Shown here: positions 9,066 through 18,424 of the stretch, in pieces | How positions within the stretch are numbered: position 1 is the first letter of the stretch | Layout: the number at the start of each line of letters is the position of its first letter | Assembly: GCF_019186805.1 (NCBI RefSeq) | Contig: NZ_CP066783.1 | Coordinates: 1,997,501 to 2,061,500 of the forward strand | Direction: 5' to 3' | From: Comamonas fluminis | Lineage (GTDB): Bacteria > Pseudomonadota > Gammaproteobacteria > Burkholderiales > Burkholderiaceae_C | Length of the DNA: 64,000 bases | Program-made: the position numbers and the translations under genes | The notes under the pieces: model-generated | The model's database searches: none | Seen by the model: only the letters and a program-made list of their open reading frames with translations | Told to the model about the DNA's origin: nothing

Positions 9066-10547
9066 TCAAGCTTGTGTCCCGTCTGCCTCCTCGATATCGC
9101 GGCTTGAAAAAGACTGGACTTCGCAGGGCAATGTGATCTGGAAGCAGGCACCCAGACCGGGCTTATCTGCCAGCGCAAACTGGCCGCCAAGACGTTCAAT
9201 GATGCGCTGGGCAATGGACAGGCCCAGGCCAGAGCCCTCCGGCTGGCCATGGTTGCCGCGCCAGAAGGGTAGCAGCAGGTGCTCGCGTGCATGGGCGTCG
9301 AGCGCAGGCCCGTTGTCCTGCACCTGCACGATCAGGTCATTTTGGTGATGGTGCAACTGCAGTTCAATGTGTGAGCCGCCGTAGCGAATGGCGTTGTCCA
9401 GCAGGTTGGAGATCACCTCGCCCAGCAAAATGGGCGAGCCGTGCAGAAAAAATTCTTGCGCGGGGTCGACGTTGTTGACCACTTGAAGCGTTTTGCCAGC
9501 CGTCTGTGCAGCGTTGCGCCACCGGGTTGCTGGCTCCAGAACGGCATCTACGGCATCGAAGCGTTCCGGCTCGGCTGCCGAGTTTTCGGCAACGCGGGCA
9601 AAGGCCAGCAGTTGCTTGACCATGCGTGCACCGCGCGTAGCCACTTCATCGAGCTGCGCCAGCACCTCTGCATCCATGGGCTGGCTGGGGTCAGCCTTCT
9701 GGGTGCGCCGCATATCACCGACCAGCAGCCGGATGCCTGCCATGGGGGTTTGCAGCTGATGGGCTGCATCAGCAATAAAGCGGCGCTGCTCATTGACGGA
9801 AGACTGCAGCCGCTGCAGCAGCGAGTTGGTATGGGCGACGAGTTCACGCAGCTCTTGCGGCACCTGATCGACGGGTAAGGGCGAGAGATTGTCATCGCCA
9901 TGGGCCACCACCAGTGCGCTGAGCTGGCGCGTGGGAGAGAGTGCGCTGCGAATGCTGTAGTAGAAGAGCGGAATGATGACAAAGCCGGCCAGAAGGGCCG
10001 GCAAAAAGATGGCGCTGGCGATATCGTTCTTGACCTGCCTGCGCTTTTCCTTGGATTCAGCAACGACGACCCAGACAGCCTCATCGGTGGGGGAGGGCTG
10101 TATGCGCTGGGCCACCACTCTTAAAGCCAGACCGCTGTGACGCCCTGTGTGGTCAAAAAAAAGAGCCTGCTTGTCCGTGCGGGCTTCAATTTCAGGAATC
10201 TCCAGATGCATATCCCCCATGAGCTTGCGCCCGTTGGCGGTGTGCACCGAGTAGTGACTCAGCGAAAGGGAGTCAAAGACCAGAGAGTCTGCGGTTTCCT
10301 TGTTGGCCACGAAGCTGGCGATGCCGTCGTTCCAGCGCAGCTGTGCTGACAGGGCCTGGGCATCGTCAGCAAGCAGGCGGTCAAACGAGGTGTTGGTGCT
10401 GCGCCCTGCCAGCAGATAGGCGGCGCTGGTGGCTAGAATGGCGCAGGCAATCCACAGGGAGACCACGGGCAGCATCAGCTGCTTGAGCAGGCTGGGGTTG
10501 ATCCAGCCCAGCGGGTTGAGGTTATGCCGGCCCACGCGTGTGTTCAC
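9066..10547 (-). CDS. Sensor histidine kinase (TctE/QseC-like) of the efflux operon
   Basis: The 493-residue protein has an N-terminal membrane segment (residues about 24-47), a periplasmic sensor region and a second membrane segment (about 179-197). A HAMP-like linker follows. The phosphoacceptor His is residue 263 in RRFIADAAHQLQTP. The ATPase domain has the N box (NLLDNAIRYG), G1 (QDNGPAL) and G2 (GSGLGLSIAQRI). In G1 the usual DNGxGI is altered to DNGPAL. The gene overlaps the response-regulator gene by four bases and precedes the pump genes, so it probably senses the pump's substrate or the damage it causes. Confidence 0.93.
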   Translation of the reverse strand: MNTRVGRHNLNPLGWINPSLLKQLMLPVVSLWIACAILATSAAYLLAGRSTNTSFDRLLADDAQALSAQLRWNDGIASFVANKETADSLVFDSLSLSHYSVHTANGRKLMGDMHLEIPEIEARTDKQALFFDHTGRHSGLALRVVAQRIQPSPTDEAVWVVVAESKEKRRQVKNDIASAIFLPALLAGFVIIPLFYYSIRSALSPTRQLSALVVAHGDDNLSPLPVDQVPQELRELVAHTNSLLQRLQSSVNEQRRFIADAAHQLQTPMAGIRLLVGDMRRTQKADPSQPMDAEVLAQLDEVATRGARMVKQLLAFARVAENSAAEPERFDAVDAVLEPATRWRNAAQTAGKTLQVVNNVDPAQEFFLHGSPILLGEVISNLLDNAIRYGGSHIELQLHHHQNDLIVQVQDNGPALDAHAREHLLLPFWRGNHGQPEGSGLGLSIAQRIIERLGGQFALADKPGLGACFQITLPCEVQSFSSRDIEEADGTQA

Positions 10548-11209
10548 AGCTGCTCCAGCGCATAGCCCACGCCACGTATGGTGACGATATTGACCCCGGC
10601 TGGCGCCAGCTTGCGCCGCAGCTTGAGTACGTAAATTTCTACGGAATTGGCGCTGAAATTGCTCTCCCAGCTCGACATGGCCGAGATGATGCGGGCCTTG
10701 GGCACGGCACTGCCTTTGGAGGACAGCAGCAGCTCCAGCAGCGCAGCTTCACGCGGGCTCAGGGCCAGGCGCTCCTGATCGCAGTACAGCTCTTTGGTAT
10801 CCGTGTTGAAGTGAAGCTGCCCCAGGCTCAGCATATTGCTGGCGTTGCCGCTGCGTCTGCGGGTGATGGCTCTCAGTCTGGCGACCAGCTCATCGGGCTC
10901 GAAGGGCTTGGCCAGATAGTCGTCTGCACCGTTGTTGAGCCCCTGAACGCGACTGCTGACACCGTCATTGGCGGTCAGTATGAGCACTGCCAGATCTTTT
11001 CCTTGTCCACGCCAGCGAGCCAGCACATCCAGGCCGCCGCGACGGGGCAGGCCCAGATCCAGCACCGCAGCGTCGTAGTCCTGCGTTGCTGTTGCGGAAA
11101 GGGCGTATTCGCCATCGGTGACGGCATCGACCTGCCAGCCTTCGGCCTGCAGCATGCGGCTAATGCCCAGACGCAGGGCGGGATCGTCTTCAACAACGAG
11201 AACACGCAT
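10544..11209 (-). CDS. OmpR-family response regulator of the efflux operon
   Basis: I choose the start at 11209 because it gives the canonical MRVLVVEDD N-terminus. A 16-codon extension is open but looks unlike the family. The acidic pocket (Glu7, Asp8, Asp9), phosphoacceptor Asp51 (AVLDLGLP) and the KPF switch lysine are present. A winged-helix DNA-binding domain follows, with LSPREAALLELLL and VEIYVLKLRRKL. The likely targets are this operon's own promoter and perhaps the divergent ilvD side. It is the first gene of the two-component/efflux operon. Confidence 0.94.
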   Translation of the reverse strand: MRVLVVEDDPALRLGISRMLQAEGWQVDAVTDGEYALSATATQDYDAAVLDLGLPRRGGLDVLARWRGQGKDLAVLILTANDGVSSRVQGLNNGADDYLAKPFEPDELVARLRAITRRRSGNASNMLSLGQLHFNTDTKELYCDQERLALSPREAALLELLLSSKGSAVPKARIISAMSSWESNFSANSVEIYVLKLRRKLAPAGVNIVTIRGVGYALEQL

Positions 11210-11371
11210 GGCTTTTTTGTGAAAAGAAGAAATAGTTGACTGCCATTTTTGCGCCAAATGCGAAGCAGTGGTGTGCTGGCGCTGGTTTTATTCGCCAGTC
11301 GTGAGGGAGGCGCTGGGACATAATGGTCTGTTTTTGTCTTAAAACGTCTGATACAAGCAGACTTATCCCCC

Positions 11372-13231
11372 ATGCCCGCATACCGTTCCAAGACTTCCAC
11401 TGGTGGCCGCAACATGGCCGGTGCGCGCGCCCTGTGGCGTGCCACCGGCATGAAAGATGGCGACTTTGATAAGCCCATCATTGCCATTGCCAATTCCTTC
11501 ACTCAGTTTGTGCCCGGGCACGTGCACCTGAAGGATCTGGGGCAACTGGTCGCCCGTGAGATTGAGGCGGCGGGCGGTGTGGCCAAGGAATTCAACACCA
11601 TCGCGGTCGATGATGGCATCGCCATGGGCCACGACGGCATGCTGTACTCGCTGCCCAGCCGCGATCTGATCGCCGATTCGGTCGAGTACATGGTCAATGC
11701 CCATTGCGCTGATGCGCTGGTGTGTATTTCCAACTGCGACAAGATTACCCCCGGCATGCTGATGGCCGCCATGCGCCTGAACATTCCAGTGATTTTTGTC
11801 TCTGGCGGCCCCATGGAAGCGGGCAAGACCAAATTGGCCAACCCCGATACCAAGGTTATCGAGTTCAAGAAACTGGACCTGGTGGACGCCATGGTGATCG
11901 CTGCTGACCAGCGTTTCTCGGACGAGGAGGTGGCCCAGGTCGAACGTTCGGCTTGCCCCACTTGCGGTTCTTGCTCGGGCATGTTTACGGCCAACTCCAT
12001 GAACTGCCTGACCGAGGCGCTGGGCCTGTCCCTGCCCGGTAACGGTACCGTGGTTGCTACGCACGCTGACCGCGAGCAGCTGTTCAAGCGCGCCGGTCGC
12101 CGCATTGTGGAGCTGGCCCGCGAATACTATGAAGGTGAAGACGAGTCCGTGTTGCCACGCTCCGTGGGCTTCAAGGCCTTCGAGAACTGCATCACACTCG
12201 ATATCGCCATGGGCGGCTCCACCAACACCATCCTGCACCTGCTGGCCATCGCCCAGGAAGCCGGTATCGACTTCACCATGGCCGACATCGACCGCCTTTC
12301 GCGCGTTGTGCCTCAGCTGTGCAAGGTGGCGCCCAACACGCAGAAGTACCACATTGAAGACGTGCACCGCGCAGGCGGCATCATGGCCATCCTGGGCGAG
12401 CTGGACCGTGCGGGCAAGCTGCACACCGATGTGCCTACCGTACACGCCAAGACCATGGCTGAAGCTCTGGCGCAGTGGGATATCACCCGCACCAGCGACG
12501 AAGCCGTCAAGACCTTCTACATGGCTGGCCCTGCTGGCATTCCCACTCAGGTTGCGTTCAGCCAGAACACCCGCTGGCCCAGCCTGGATCTGGACCGCGC
12601 AGAAGGCTGCATCCGCTCTTACGAGCACGCTTTCAGCAAGGAAGGCGGCCTGGCCGTGCTGACCGGCAATATCGCCCTGAATGGCTGTGTGGTGAAGTCC
12701 GCTGGTGTGGACGAATCCATCCTGGTCTTTGAAGGCCCGGCCCATGTGGTGGAGTCGCAGGACGAAGCCGTGGAGCACATCCTCAACGACAAGGTCAAGG
12801 CCGGTGATGTGGTCATCGTGCGCTACGAAGGTCCCAAGGGTGGCCCCGGCATGCAGGAAATGCTGTACCCCACCAGTTATCTGAAGTCCAAGGGCCTGGG
12901 CAAGGCCTGCGCGTTGCTGACCGATGGCCGCTTCTCGGGTGGTACGTCTGGCCTGTCGATTGGTCACTGCTCGCCCGAAGCGGCTGCTGGCGGCAATATC
13001 GGTCTGGTGCAGAACGGCGACATGATCCGCATCGACATTCCCAATCGCACCATCAATATGCTGGTCAGCGATGAGGAACTGGCCAAGCGCCGCGAAGCGC
13101 AGAACGCCAAGGGCTGGAAGCCTGCAGAGGCCCGTCCCCGCAAGATTTCTGCGGCGCTGAAGGCCTATGCCAAGCTGGTGACCAGCGCCGATACGGGCGC
13201 CGTGCGCGACCTGTCTCTGCTGGACGACTAA
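11372..13231 (+). CDS. ilvD: Dihydroxy-acid dehydratase
   Basis: The 619-residue enzyme dehydrates 2,3-dihydroxy-3-methylbutanoate and its methylpentanoate homologue in branched-chain amino acid synthesis. The iron-sulfur ligands and active-site motifs are present: Cys122 in [11 protein letters not shown], Cys195 in [19 protein letters not shown], and the C-terminal [15 protein letters not shown]. Length and motifs match the long (Escherichia coli-like) branch of IlvD. The gene is monocistronic, divergent from the two-component operon, and is followed by a terminator-like hairpin. Confidence 0.98.
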   Translation: MPAYRSKTSTGGRNMAGARALWRATGMKDGDFDKPIIAIANSFTQFVPGHVHLKDLGQLVAREIEAAGGVAKEFNTIAVDDGIAMGHDGMLYSLPSRDLIADSVEYMVNAHCADALVCISNCDKITPGMLMAAMRLNIPVIFVSGGPMEAGKTKLANPDTKVIEFKKLDLVDAMVIAADQRFSDEEVAQVERSACPTCGSCSGMFTANSMNCLTEALGLSLPGNGTVVATHADREQLFKRAGRRIVELAREYYEGEDESVLPRSVGFKAFENCITLDIAMGGSTNTILHLLAIAQEAGIDFTMADIDRLSRVVPQLCKVAPNTQKYHIEDVHRAGGIMAILGELDRAGKLHTDVPTVHAKTMAEALAQWDITRTSDEAVKTFYMAGPAGIPTQVAFSQNTRWPSLDLDRAEGCIRSYEHAFSKEGGLAVLTGNIALNGCVVKSAGVDESILVFEGPAHVVESQDEAVEHILNDKVKAGDVVIVRYEGPKGGPGMQEMLYPTSYLKSKGLGKACALLTDGRFSGGTSGLSIGHCSPEAAAGGNIGLVQNGDMIRIDIPNRTINMLVSDEELAKRREAQNAKGWKPAEARPRKISAALKAYAKLVTSADTGAVRDLSLLDD

Positions 13232-13288
13232 GTTACGTCTGTTTCGTCATTTCGTCAGCACGGGTTTCCGTGCTGAAGGACAATCCTG

Positions 13289-13322
13289 CAGCCGCCCGAT
13301 GCAAGTCGTGCGGCTGTTTTTA
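13289..13322 (+). terminator. Probable terminator after ilvD
   Basis: CAGCCGC and GCGGCTG form a stem around a 14-base loop, followed by TTTTT. A second small hairpin (GCACGG / CCGTGC) lies just before it. Confidence 0.65.
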
Positions 13323-13346
13323 TTGCCCAACCAGAAAGTGATTTCC

Positions 13347-14360
13347 ATGTCCCGCGCCGCTCGCCCCTTCTTTTGGCTGAAGACAGCAGGGTTGCTGGCC
13401 ATGCTGGGGGCGGTGATGACGGCGCAGGCCGCCGATGCCGGGCGCTATCCGCAGCGGCCAGTGCGGCTGGTGGTTCCCTTCACGCCGGGAGGCTCTACCG
13501 ATATCGTGGCACGCCTGGTGGCGGAGGCCATGCACACCAGCCTGGGTCAGCCTGTGGTGGTGGATAACCGGGCCGGTGCGGGTGGCTTGATTGGCGCCGA
13601 ATATGTGGCCCATGCGGCGCCAGATGGCTATACCCTGGGCCTTGGCACCATCAGCACGCTGGTAGTGAACCCCGTCATGCTGCCTCAGAGTGCCCGCCTG
13701 AATCCGGGCAAGGCATTTGTGCCGGTCGTGGCGCTGGCCTCCATCCCTTCTGTGTTTTCGCTGCACCCGGGGCTTGGTGCGCACAACTATGCGCAGTTCA
13801 TTGCATTGGCGCGCAGCAAGCCCGACCAGCTCAACATCGGTTCATCGGGGGGGGGCTCCATCGGCCACTTGATTGCGGAACGCATCAATGCCGATCTCAA
13901 GATCAAGCTGCACCATATTCCCTACAAAGGCCAGGGGCCGGTGGTCAGCAGTGCGCTTTCGGGTGAGACGCAGGTGCTCAGCGACCAATACCCTTCATCG
14001 GCCGCCCATGTGGCATCGGGCCGGCTGATTCCCTTTGCCGTGGCTGCGCAACAGCGCCTGCCCGCTTTGCCACAGGTGCCCACTTTCAAGGAACTGGGCC
14101 ACCCCACGCTCAATGAACTGGCTATCACCTGGTTCGGAATTGTTGCGCCAGCAGGCACGCCAGCCGCTGTGGTGCAGACCCTGAATGTGGCTGCTAATGC
14201 TGCTTTGCAGGATGCCGCGGTGCAGGAGCGCCTGCAAAGCCTTGGCGTGCAGGCTCTGGGTGGCAAGCCGCAGCGACTGCACGACATGATGGAAGAGACC
14301 GCGCAAAGCGTGCGCGAGACGGCGGCGGAGCGGAGCCTGCTGCCCTCATCCAGTCGCTGA
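13347..14360 (+). CDS. Bug-family (TctC-like) periplasmic substrate-binding protein
   Basis: The 337-residue protein begins with a signal peptide (MSRAARPFFW...VMTAQAADA). It then shows the Bug-family start YPQRPVRLVVPFTPGGSTDIVARLVAE and VVVDNRAGAGGLIGAEYVA. Further conserved parts are HIPYKGQGPVVSSALSGETQ and APAGTPAAVVQTLN. Bug proteins bind small carboxylates or amides in the periplasm. Some work with a TctAB transporter, but many, as here, have no transporter gene beside them. The start at 13347 gives the best signal peptide. An upstream in-frame extension overlaps the ilvD terminator and is unlikely. Confidence 0.92.
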   Translation: MSRAARPFFWLKTAGLLAMLGAVMTAQAADAGRYPQRPVRLVVPFTPGGSTDIVARLVAEAMHTSLGQPVVVDNRAGAGGLIGAEYVAHAAPDGYTLGLGTISTLVVNPVMLPQSARLNPGKAFVPVVALASIPSVFSLHPGLGAHNYAQFIALARSKPDQLNIGSSGGGSIGHLIAERINADLKIKLHHIPYKGQGPVVSSALSGETQVLSDQYPSSAAHVASGRLIPFAVAAQQRLPALPQVPTFKELGHPTLNELAITWFGIVAPAGTPAAVVQTLNVAANAALQDAAVQERLQSLGVQALGGKPQRLHDMMEETAQSVRETAAERSLLPSSSR

Positions 14361-14621
14361 CGCCAGTCTGGAGTTGGCTGTGCGAGAGGCACGGCTGCAG
14401 TGTGTGGCTGATGCGGTGTGGCAGCAAGGACATTGGCCGCACAGTTTCTGTCATATATGGCGGTGCCTCAAAGCCGTGCGCAATGACTTGCGAGCCTTGC
14501 TTTCTCAGGACTTCTGTTTCAGACCTCCCATGGTTGAGGTGCGGCAATTGCAATATTTTTCAGTGGTATGTCCTGTGCAATTCCAACTTTCTGGACATTG
14601 AGAACTCGATTGGAGGAGAGC

Positions 14622-15776
14622 ATGAAAGTCAAACTGAAACTGTTGGTGAGTGCCCTTGCGGCGACGGGCTTTTTGGCAGCCTGCGGTGGCGGTGATTCGG
14701 CGACACCTCCAGCACCTGTGCCAAAGCCGCAGGTCAAGAGCATCAAGGTGGTGGGCGACAGCCTTTCAGACAGCGGTACATTTGGTTTCAAGTTCACCAT
14801 TCAAGGCAATGACAGCGATGGCAAGGCCTTCAAGGTCTGGACGGAGCGCATTGCCGCTTCGTACAAGCTGAACGATCTGTGCGCCCATTACCAGGGCAGC
14901 TCGGAGGCGATGAGCAGCTATAAAGAGGACGCCTCCTGCTCCAACTATGCAGTCTCGGGTGCCCAGGTCAACCCCGTGACGGCGAATGGCGAAATCATCA
15001 CGACACCGCATTCCGTGCTCAAGCAGATTGAGGATCTGGCTAAAGCAGGGCTGAGTGAAGACGATTTGCTGCTGGCCGCGGCGGGCTCTAACGATGCAGC
15101 GGTTTTGATCGAAAACTTTATGACAGCCGCGCAAGGCAATGCAGTGCCGCTGATGATGCAGTTGTCATCGCAGCTCGACTCCACGACGCTGAATGCGCTG
15201 GTCGCCGAGGGACAGTCTGGCCTTGCCAAGGCGGGTGGGCTGTACATGCAGAAGATCGCCGCCACATTTGCAGCGCAGATCAAGGATCAACTACTGGCCA
15301 AGGGTGCCAAGCGCATCGCGCTGCTGAATATTCCCGCCATTACCTTGACGCCTGAATTTGCCCGGGTGCTGGCAGCGATTGAAAACGCACAGGGCAGCGA
15401 GCAGGCACAGGCGATGGCTGGTTTGTTTGATGGCTGGGTGCAGGCATTCAATGCCAGTCTGAAAGACGCGTTCAAGGACGAGTCACGTGTGGCCGTGGCA
15501 GATTTCTACAAGGACTTCCAGCAACAGATCGCAACCCCCGCAACGTACGGCTACACCAATGTGACGGTGCCCGCATGTTCGCTTCTGGGCATTGAGGGTG
15601 ACGAGATCTACAAGTGCAGCGCCGATCTGCTGTCCAGCAATATTCCCAAGGGTGAAACGGCCAAGGACTGGTGGTCGAAATACATGTTCTCCAACGCCTT
15701 CCATCCCACGCCCTATGGCCATGTGAAGATGAGCGAGATCATGCTGGGTGCGCTGGCAGAAAAGGGCTGGAATTAA
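14622..15776 (+). CDS. SGNH/GDSL-family hydrolase, predicted lipoprotein
   Basis: The start at 14622 has a strong ribosome site (GGAGGAG). The 384-residue protein has a lipoprotein signal peptide with the lipidated Cys at residue 21 (GFLAACGGG). The nucleophile motif VVGDSLSDSGTF, the oxyanion block (GSNDAA) and a C-terminal FHPTPYGH that would supply the catalytic Asp/His region mark it as an SGNH/GDSL esterase or lipase. The substrate is unknown. It has its own 260-base upstream region, in which I see no other gene, and is separate from lgt downstream. Confidence 0.88.
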   Translation: MKVKLKLLVSALAATGFLAACGGGDSATPPAPVPKPQVKSIKVVGDSLSDSGTFGFKFTIQGNDSDGKAFKVWTERIAASYKLNDLCAHYQGSSEAMSSYKEDASCSNYAVSGAQVNPVTANGEIITTPHSVLKQIEDLAKAGLSEDDLLLAAAGSNDAAVLIENFMTAAQGNAVPLMMQLSSQLDSTTLNALVAEGQSGLAKAGGLYMQKIAATFAAQIKDQLLAKGAKRIALLNIPAITLTPEFARVLAAIENAQGSEQAQAMAGLFDGWVQAFNASLKDAFKDESRVAVADFYKDFQQQIATPATYGYTNVTVPACSLLGIEGDEIYKCSADLLSSNIPKGETAKDWWSKYMFSNAFHPTPYGHVKMSEIMLGALAEKGWN

Positions 15777-15795
15777 GCGTTAATCTGGCAAGCAT

Positions 15796-15824
15796 CGGCC
15801 CGTGCTTGATTTGAGTGCGGGCCG
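15796..15824 (+). terminator. Possible hairpin terminator after the GDSL hydrolase gene
   Basis: CGGCCCG and CGGGCCG form a stem with a 15-base loop, followed at a distance by GTGTTTTAG. The T-run is short and displaced, so termination here is uncertain. Confidence 0.4.
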
Positions 15825-15935
15825 CTTGTGTTTTAGGGCGTGCGCGCCGTGCCCGCCGCAAGAAGCTACCTTAGAACGTAAACACGTTCTTATTTCTTAC
15901 TTCGGGTTTATGCGCAGTGCGGCACAATGCCAGCC

Positions 15936-16769
15936 ATGCTGATGTATCCGCACATTGATCCTGTTGCCGTGCAGATTGGCCCGCTGGCCGTGCACTGGTA
16001 TGGCCTGACCTATCTGGCGGCGTTTGCCCTGTTCCTGTTTCTGGGAACACGCCGCCTGCACCATCCCCCTTTCAAGTTCATGACCGGCGAGCGTGCCTGG
16101 TCACGCAAGGATGTGGAAGACATTCTTTTCCTCGGCGTGCTGGGTGTGGTGGTAGGCGGGCGCATTGGCTACTGCCTGTTCTACAAGCCCGGTTATTACC
16201 TCTCGCATCCGCTGGAGATCTTTTTTGTCTGGCAAGGCGGCATGAGCTTTCACGGCGGCTTGCTGGGAGTGATTGGTGCCATGGTGTGGTTTGCCCATTC
16301 GCGCAAGCGCAGCTGGCTGGAGGTTGCAGATTTTGTAGCGCCCTGCGTACCAACCGGGCTGGCTGCAGGCCGAATTGGCAACTTTATCAATGGTGAGTTA
16401 TGGGGCCGCGCCGCCAGCGCCGATCTGCCCTGGGCCATGGTGTTTCCGCAAAGCGGCTCCATGATTCCTCGCCATCCGTCGCAGATTTATCAGGTGCTGA
16501 TGGAAGGTCTGTTGCTGTTCATCATCCTCTGGATTTATGCCCGCAAGGAGCACAAGCCAGGGCAGGTGGCCGCTGTCTTCCTGCTGGGCTACGGTGTGTT
16601 CCGCTTTGTGGCCGAATACTTCCGTGAGCCCGATGACTTTCTGGGCATTCTGTCGCTGGGTATGAGCATGGGCCAGTGGCTGTGCCTGCCCATGATTGTG
16701 GGCGGCGTTGTCATGTGGCTGGTGTGCGGCAAGCGAGCGGCCTACGACGTGCCGCGTACAGGGGTCTGA
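15936..16769 (+). CDS. lgt: Prolipoprotein diacylglyceryl transferase
   Basis: Lgt transfers diacylglycerol from phosphatidylglycerol to the lipobox Cys of prelipoproteins in the inner membrane. The sequence shows WYGLTYL near the start, [11 protein letters not shown] (with the essential His) and the signature [14 protein letters not shown]. About seven membrane segments span the length. I prefer the start at 15936 (MLMYPHIDP), as in related proteins. An ATG nine bases upstream is equally possible, since neither has a clear ribosome site. Confidence 0.95.
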   Translation: MLMYPHIDPVAVQIGPLAVHWYGLTYLAAFALFLFLGTRRLHHPPFKFMTGERAWSRKDVEDILFLGVLGVVVGGRIGYCLFYKPGYYLSHPLEIFFVWQGGMSFHGGLLGVIGAMVWFAHSRKRSWLEVADFVAPCVPTGLAAGRIGNFINGELWGRAASADLPWAMVFPQSGSMIPRHPSQIYQVLMEGLLLFIILWIYARKEHKPGQVAAVFLLGYGVFRFVAEYFREPDDFLGILSLGMSMGQWLCLPMIVGGVVMWLVCGKRAAYDVPRTGV

Positions 16770-16790
16770 TTTCCATGGATTCATGACACA

Positions 16791-16818
16791 ACGCAGACCA
16801 CCCGGTCTGCGTTTTTTT
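16791..16818 (+). terminator. Rho-independent terminator after lgt
   Basis: A perfect nine-base-pair stem (ACGCAGACC / GGTCTGCGT) with a four-base loop is followed by a seven-T run. Confidence 0.92.
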
Positions 16819-16918
16819 ATGTCAAAAACCTGCTCATAATGAGTTCAAAGCAAGACTGCATCTGCGGTATTAGCTTCGTGAATGAGAGCATCAAGCTGGA
16901 AGCAAACAGGAGACGGAC

Positions 16919-18334
16919 ATGGGTTGGGCAGCAGACTGGATTGAGCAGACCAAGCTCTGGGTGCGGGGCGCGGAAGGTGGCAAGGCCGATGAGCAGCAGC
17001 GCCCGCTGGCGCAGCGGCTGGATGCCACGCTCAGGCGCGGGCAGGAAGCGCTTTCGCCGCGTGAGCTGCGTCGTCTGCTGCAGGAAATGCAGCAGGTGGC
17101 CGATGCATCGCTCAGCGATGTGGAGGGCGGCCGCCATGCCCAGGCGCTGATGGAGTGGTATGCCAAGGCCGAGGCGCCCGTGCACAAGGATTTCTGGCTG
17201 CTGGCCATCGAGCAGTTTGGCCCCGATGCCAAAGCCCTGCAGGCCGCTCGCGAGCGCTATGACAAGGCCGCCAGCGATGAAGAGCGCAGCCAGGCCGAGG
17301 TGGCGCTGCGCCGTGCGCTGATCTCTTCGCGTACGCGGCTGCTGCAGCGCTTTGCCCAGCCGCAGGGCGGGCTGGAGTTTCTGGTCAATATGCGTGCGCA
17401 GTTGCTGGCACTGCCCAAGGCCGAACAGCGCTATGTGGCGCTGGATGCGGAGCTGGAGCATCTGTTTTCCAGCTGGTTTGATGTGGCGCTGCTGGAGCTG
17501 AAAAGCATCAACTGGGACTCGCCCGCATCGCTGCTGGAAAAGCTGATTCAGTACGAGGCGGTGCACGATATTCGCAGCTGGTCAGACCTGAAAAACCGGC
17601 TGGACAGTGACCGCCGCTGCTATGGTTTTTTCCACCCGCGCATGCCCAGGGTGCCGCTGATTTTTGTGGAGGTGGCGCTGCTGGACAAGATGGCGGGCAG
17701 CATGGCACCGCTGCTGGACGAGTCTGCGGCGGCGGCGGATCTGTCCAAGGCCAATACCGCCATCTTCTATTCGATCAGCAACACGCAGACCGGCCTGAAG
17801 GGTGTGAGCTTTGGCGATTCGCTCATCAAGCATGTGGTCGAAACGCTGACTGACGAGTTCCCCAAGCTCAAGAACTTCGCCACGCTGTCGCCCATCCCAG
17901 GTTTGCGCAGCTGGCTGGCCAAAAATGGCGATGCGGTGCTGGCCGATCTGGACGACAAGCAAAAAGCTGCGCTGGAGCAATCCGCTGGCGGGCTGACGGC
18001 TGCGCAACTGCTGGCGGCGCTGGATGACCCAGGCTCACTCAGTGAAAAGTCGGTGCTGCGCCAGGTGGCCGTGCATTGTGCGGCCCGCTATCTGGGGCGG
18101 GAAACTGCCAAGGGCAGACCGCTGGATGCCGTGGCACGCTTTCACCTGGGCAACGGTGCGCGTGTGGAGCGCCTGAACTGGGCGGCAGACCTGTCGACCA
18201 AGGGACTCAAGCAATCCATGGGGCTGATGGTCAACTATCTGTATGACCTCAAGCGCCTGGACAAGCACCGCAGCCTGCTGGCGCAGGGCAAGATTCCGGT
18301 CTCTTCGGAGGTGGAATCGCTGTGCAAGGGCTAA
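16919..18334 (+). CDS. Malonyl-CoA decarboxylase
   Basis: The 471-residue protein decarboxylates malonyl-CoA to acetyl-CoA. It has the N-terminal helical domain of the family, then the acetyltransferase-like catalytic domain. Family motifs are LKSINWDSPASLLEKLIQYEAVH, FFHPRMPRVPLIFVEVAL, a serine-containing YSISNTQTGLKGVSFGDSLIK, and FHLGNGARVERLNW with the catalytic His, followed by GLMVNYLYDLK. It heads a rightward group with a Bug binding protein and malonyl-CoA synthetase, so malonate degradation is the natural role (matA in rhizobial naming). GGAG lies a few bases upstream of the start. Confidence 0.93.
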   Translation: MGWAADWIEQTKLWVRGAEGGKADEQQRPLAQRLDATLRRGQEALSPRELRRLLQEMQQVADASLSDVEGGRHAQALMEWYAKAEAPVHKDFWLLAIEQFGPDAKALQAARERYDKAASDEERSQAEVALRRALISSRTRLLQRFAQPQGGLEFLVNMRAQLLALPKAEQRYVALDAELEHLFSSWFDVALLELKSINWDSPASLLEKLIQYEAVHDIRSWSDLKNRLDSDRRCYGFFHPRMPRVPLIFVEVALLDKMAGSMAPLLDESAAAADLSKANTAIFYSISNTQTGLKGVSFGDSLIKHVVETLTDEFPKLKNFATLSPIPGLRSWLAKNGDAVLADLDDKQKAALEQSAGGLTAAQLLAALDDPGSLSEKSVLRQVAVHCAARYLGRETAKGRPLDAVARFHLGNGARVERLNWAADLSTKGLKQSMGLMVNYLYDLKRLDKHRSLLAQGKIPVSSEVESLCKG

Positions 18335-18424
18335 GTTTCTGAACTCTGTCTCCTGCGCAACCTGCGCTCATCATCAAAAGCCCGGCTTTCGCATGGCGGA
18401 TGACCGGGCACGCAGGAGACATGC

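Noticed and set aside
11363..12967. A 534-codon minus-strand frame across ilvD
   Set aside because: Shadow of ilvD; no domain is recognisable and there is no ribosome site.
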